NCBI GenBank assembly: GCA_030591195.1
Contig: JAUVBO010000082.1
Location: 1 to 8,204, forward strand
DNA length: 8,204 bases
Source: Pseudomonadota bacterium
GTDB taxonomy: Bacteria > Myxococcota > Polyangia > GCA-2747355 > JACKDQ01
Reading direction: 5' to 3'
Part shown: piece after piece, positions 6,328 to 8,204 of the stretch
How the letters are laid out: each line of letters begins with the position of its first letter
Position numbering within the stretch: the stretch's first letter is position 1
Made by a program: the position numbers and the translations under genes
The notes under the pieces: model-generated
Databases searched by the model: none
What the model saw: the letters and a program-made list of their open reading frames with translations, nothing else
Told to the model about the DNA's origin: nothing

Positions 6328-6801
6328 ATGTTTGACTCGACGATGCGGCGCCGCGCCAAGGCCGCCAAGCCGCCCACGCTGAACCTGAACTCGATGATGG
6401 ACATGCTCAGCATCATCCTGGTCTTCCTGCTGTCGAACAGCTCGGCTGCCGAGCAGGACTTCGTGCTGGCCAAGAACCTCAACCTGCCCAACTCCTCCTC
6501 CCATCTCGGCTTCACCAAGGCGGTGCAGGTCAAGCTGACCAGGAGCGAGCTGCAGGTCGAGGATACGTTCGTCGGCAAGGTCGCCAACCGGCGCCTGGTG
6601 GGCATCGAGATCGACGGCAAAAAGATCGTACCACTTTACAACATGTTGCAGCGGTACCGCTCGCTCTCGAAGGACTCGGACAAGACCACCGTCGTGCTCC
6701 AGGCCGACAAGGGGTTCTCGTTCGAGGTCCTCAACATGGTGATGCGGACCTGCGCCATGGCGGGGTATCCAAACTTCAGGTTCGCGATCCAGAAGAATTG
6801 A
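6328..6801 (+). CDS. ExbD/TolR-family subunit 2, membrane Asp retained
   Basis: A 157-residue ExbD-like protein. A basic N-terminus (RRRAKAAK, 7-14) precedes one membrane helix (about 20-38) that contains the family aspartate, D25 in SMMDMLS (codon GAC, 6400-6402); the proline normally three residues before it is S22. The periplasmic domain ends in a canonical ExbD fold: VVLQADKGFSFEVLNMVM (122-139, with the DK motif D127-K128) and AGYPNFRFAI (145-154). It begins 6 nt after the stop of ExbD-1, with GGAG (6315-6318) 9 nt before the ATG and inside the end of the upstream gene, so the two are surely co-translated. It is the likely proton-handling ExbD of the motor. Confidence 0.92.
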   Translation: MFDSTMRRRAKAAKPPTLNLNSMMDMLSIILVFLLSNSSAAEQDFVLAKNLNLPNSSSHLGFTKAVQVKLTRSELQVEDTFVGKVANRRLVGIEIDGKKIVPLYNMLQRYRSLSKDSDKTTVVLQADKGFSFEVLNMVMRTCAMAGYPNFRFAIQKN

Positions 6802-6835
6802 CGGTGTTTCGGGAGAAGTGACGGGAGGCGCCTAA

Positions 6836-6950
6836 GGTTGTCCCAAGCGATGACCCGGTACGGGTTGTCAAAGAGCTTGGGAAGAACCGCTTGGACGGTT
6901 GAGCGAGACCCTCCAAGCGGCTCCTCGATGGGGTCCAGACGGTTATCGAG
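6836..6950 (+). repeat. Block of three consecutive hairpins with interchangeable arms
   Basis: Nearly the whole gap between ExbD-2 and the secreted Arg-rich gene is inverted-repeat sequence. Hairpin 1 has TCCCAAGC (6841-6848) against GCTTGGGA (6875-6882), an inner stem 6849-6857/6861-6869 around a GTA loop (two G-U pairs in RNA), and GGTT/AACC closing pairs outside, about 21 pairs in all. Hairpin 2 has perfect 9-bp arms CCGCTTGGA (6887-6895) and TCCAAGCGG (6912-6920). Hairpin 3 has CTCGAT (6924-6929) and ATCGAG (6945-6950), ending just before the ribosome binding site of the next gene. The shared core CCAAGC/GCTTGG lets arms of hairpins 1 and 2 pair with each other. No T run follows, so it is not a standard terminator. 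It may be a mobile palindromic repeat, an mRNA-stability element or an attenuator. Confidence 0.65.
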
Positions 6951-6964
6951 ACAGGGGAGATACG

Positions 6965-7444
6965 ATGAAACAGTCGAGGTCGTGGCGGGCGCTCCTGGTG
7001 CTCGTGGTCGTCGGCCTGTTGCTCTGCGGCGATCTCGGACCGGTCACCGATGCCGAGGCCTACCCGGAGCAGCCGAAGCAGACCGAGCCAGGATGGAACA
7101 CGCTCGACCGGAGCTCTGACCAGCTGCTGGCGCGCCGCCGGCGTCGCCGAAGACGCCGCGCCCCCCGCCGCCGCCGCCCGCCGACGAAGAAGGTCCAGCC
7201 GGCGGCGGAGACCCCGGCGGCGGCAACCCAGGCCCCGCCGAGCAGCCCGGCTCCCGCGCCCGGCAACCTGCGACGGGGTTCTCGCGTCGAGTTCGACGGC
7301 CGCTTGGTTCAGGGGCAGACCGCCAAGTCCGGCGCGATCTACCTCTTCGCCCGCAAGCGCAGCGAGCTGCGGAGCATGGTCAAGGAGCGGAAGAACTACC
7401 GCAAGGAGATCCTCCGCACGGTCTACCCCAGCTACCGCAAATGA
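6965..7444 (+). CDS. Small secreted protein with arginine tract and Pro/Ala linker
   Basis: A 159-residue protein of unknown function. The start is set at the ATG at 6965 because AGGGGAGA (6953-6960) precedes it and a clear signal peptide follows (hydrophobic core about 9-22, likely cleavage after AEA, residue 32). An in-frame TTG at 6899 would add 22 unrelated residues coded by the hairpin block and is disfavoured. The mature part has a short acidic/polar start, nine consecutive arginines (57-65), AP, four more arginines (68-71) and PPTKK, then a Pro/Ala/Thr linker (to about 104), and a compact basic C-terminal region, RVEFDGRLVQGQTAKSGAIY onward, which looks like a folded or peptide-binding module. 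Basicity suggests binding to acidic polymers (polysaccharide, LPS, DNA) or to a membrane partner. Its place between the motor and FHA genes suggests it is part of the same apparatus. Confidence 0.8.
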   Translation: MKQSRSWRALLVLVVVGLLLCGDLGPVTDAEAYPEQPKQTEPGWNTLDRSSDQLLARRRRRRRRRAPRRRRPPTKKVQPAAETPAAATQAPPSSPAPAPGNLRRGSRVEFDGRLVQGQTAKSGAIYLFARKRSELRSMVKERKNYRKEILRTVYPSYRK

Positions 7445-7500
7445 GCGGAGATGACCGGATGACCACGGCAGCCAAGGCCGGCAGGGACCAGGCCAGATGA
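7441..7500 (+). CDS. Possible 19-codon coupling ORF between the Arg-rich and FHA genes
   Basis: An ATG at 7441 overlaps the TGA of the upstream gene (ATGA, 7441-7444). Its reading frame runs 19 codons (starting MSGDDRMTTAAK) and its own TGA (7498-7500) overlaps the ATG of the FHA gene (ATGA, 7497-7500). Such double start-stop overlap would let ribosomes pass from gene to gene without release. No Shine-Dalgarno precedes it, and the peptide has no recognisable feature. It may be only a coupling leader, or chance. Confidence 0.3.
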   Translation: MSGDDRMTTAAKAGRDQAR

Positions 7501-8204
7501 ATCAACTCGGCGCCGGCGTAGAAGTCTTCGTCTTCAGGGGGAGCCGATTCCTCGGGTCGCGCTGCTTCTCGAACAACGCGATCATCATCGGCCGTAGCCC
7601 CAAGGCGACGCTCAAGCTGAAGGATCCGGCGGTCTCCGAGCGCCACGCGATCGTCAACGTCGAGGGTGGCAAGGTCGTCATCGCCGACAACGACAGCGAG
7701 ACTGGGGTCTTCGTCAACGGCGCCCGGATCACCACCCGCACGGTCAGCTCCTTCGACGAAGTCAGCGTTGGCCCCTTCCGGATGAAGCTCAGCCTCCTCG
7801 GTCAGCAGGAGGAAGAGGACCCCGGCTTCGGCGACGAGGACACGGGCAACGACCAGGACGCGACCCAGGTGCGCGCCGTATCTGGCCGCACCCCCCAGCC
7901 CTACGCCCGCGCCGACGACGAGCTGCGCCACGCGATGGCCCGCATCGACGAGCGGAACATCAACGAGCGGGCGGCCGGACGCTCTCAAAGGGTCGACCAC
8001 GACGTCGCCGCCTACGAGCCGGAGGCTGCCACCCGTGCCGACAGCCCACGGGCTCGCGGCCAGGTGATCGAGAGCGGCAGCGGCTTCGAGGAGTTTGGCG
8101 GGCCCGGTGCCGGACCCACCAAGCGCAGCAGCCGGAGCGAGGAGATCGCTCGTGGCGAGTGGTCCGAGCAGGGCCAGCAGGTCACCAACAAACGCCCGGC
8201 GGCG
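7497..8204 (+). CDS. FHA-domain protein, N-terminal 236 residues (runs off right edge)
   Basis: The N-terminal 100 residues form a forkhead-associated domain, which binds phosphothreonine peptides. The signature residues are all present: IIIGRSPKA (29-37, G32-R33), SERH (47-50, the S-x-x-H that contacts the phosphopeptide) and VFVNGARI (71-78, N74-G75). After residue 103 the sequence is acidic then mixed-charge, rich in Glu, Arg, Ser and Gly, and probably disordered. No membrane segment is reached before the window ends. The start follows AGGGA (7483-7487) at 9 nt spacing; no in-frame upstream ATG exists in the short gap. The FHA domain of the Myxococcus gliding protein GltG sits at the N-terminus of a membrane protein working with AglRQS, so the full-length gene could be a similar motor linker; this is inference. 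The divergent Ser/Thr kinase is an obvious candidate source of its ligand. Confidence 0.9.
   Translation, partial: MNQLGAGVEVFVFRGSRFLGSRCFSNNAIIIGRSPKATLKLKDPAVSERHAIVNVEGGKVVIADNDSETGVFVNGARITTRTVSSFDEVSVGPFRMKLSLLGQQEEEDPGFGDEDTGNDQDATQVRAVSGRTPQPYARADDELRHAMARIDERNINERAAGRSQRVDHDVAAYEPEAATRADSPRARGQVIESGSGFEEFGGPGAGPTKRSSRSEEIARGEWSEQGQQVTNKRPAA

Noticed and set aside
5821..6504. Minus-strand open frame opposite the two ExbD genes
   Set aside because: His/Arg/Val-rich shadow; the plus strand has recognisable ExbD proteins with proper starts.
6899..6964. Upstream TTG start for the secreted Arg-rich protein
   Set aside because: No Shine-Dalgarno precedes it, it lies in the loop of hairpin 2, and it would bury the signal peptide behind 22 residues; the ATG at 6965 has AGGGGAGA and a clean signal sequence.
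7380..8000. Minus-strand 206-codon frame opposite the FHA gene
   Set aside because: Antisense shadow; the plus strand carries all FHA signature residues.

Overview
The window looks like a high-GC chromosomal segment from a myxobacterium-like member of the Myxococcota (former Deltaproteobacteria). The reasons are a Pkn-type Ser/Thr kinase with the HRDxSPxN catalytic loop typical of that group, a large lipoprotein combining a von Willebrand A (VWA) domain with thrombospondin-3-like repeats, a MotA/TolQ/ExbB gene followed by two different ExbD/TolR genes, and an FHA-domain protein next to that motor. No tRNA, rRNA, CRISPR array, transposase or phage gene was seen.

Layout. Bases 1-1118 (minus strand) hold the N-terminal 372 residues of a Ser/Thr protein kinase that runs off the left edge. 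Bases 1119-1476 are a divergent intergenic region with two adjacent hairpins, an inverted repeat, a sigma54-like -24/-12 element and a 17-bp tandem repeat, the last three packed within 70 bp just before a strong ribosome binding site. The rest reads on the plus strand: the VWA/TSP3 lipoprotein (1477-4065); a second lipoprotein overlapping it by 26 nt (4040-4975); a 163-nt gap; an ExbB-family channel subunit (5139-5780); ExbD-like 1 (5812-6321); ExbD-like 2 (6328-6801); a second 163-nt gap filled with consecutive hairpins; a small secreted protein with an arginine tract (6965-7444); a possible 19-codon coupling ORF (7441-7500); and an FHA-domain protein open at the right edge (7497-8204).

How it may work together (inference). 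One ExbB and two ExbD proteins are the subunit set of a proton-driven inner-membrane motor such as Myxococcus AglR/AglQ/AglS. Here only ExbD-2 has the membrane aspartate that carries protons; ExbD-1 has asparagine there, so the motor may be built from one active and one inactive ExbD. The two lipoproteins and the secreted Arg-rich protein are envelope candidates the motor could act on. The FHA protein and the divergent kinase are a plausible phosphothreonine control layer. The substrate of the system cannot be read from this window.
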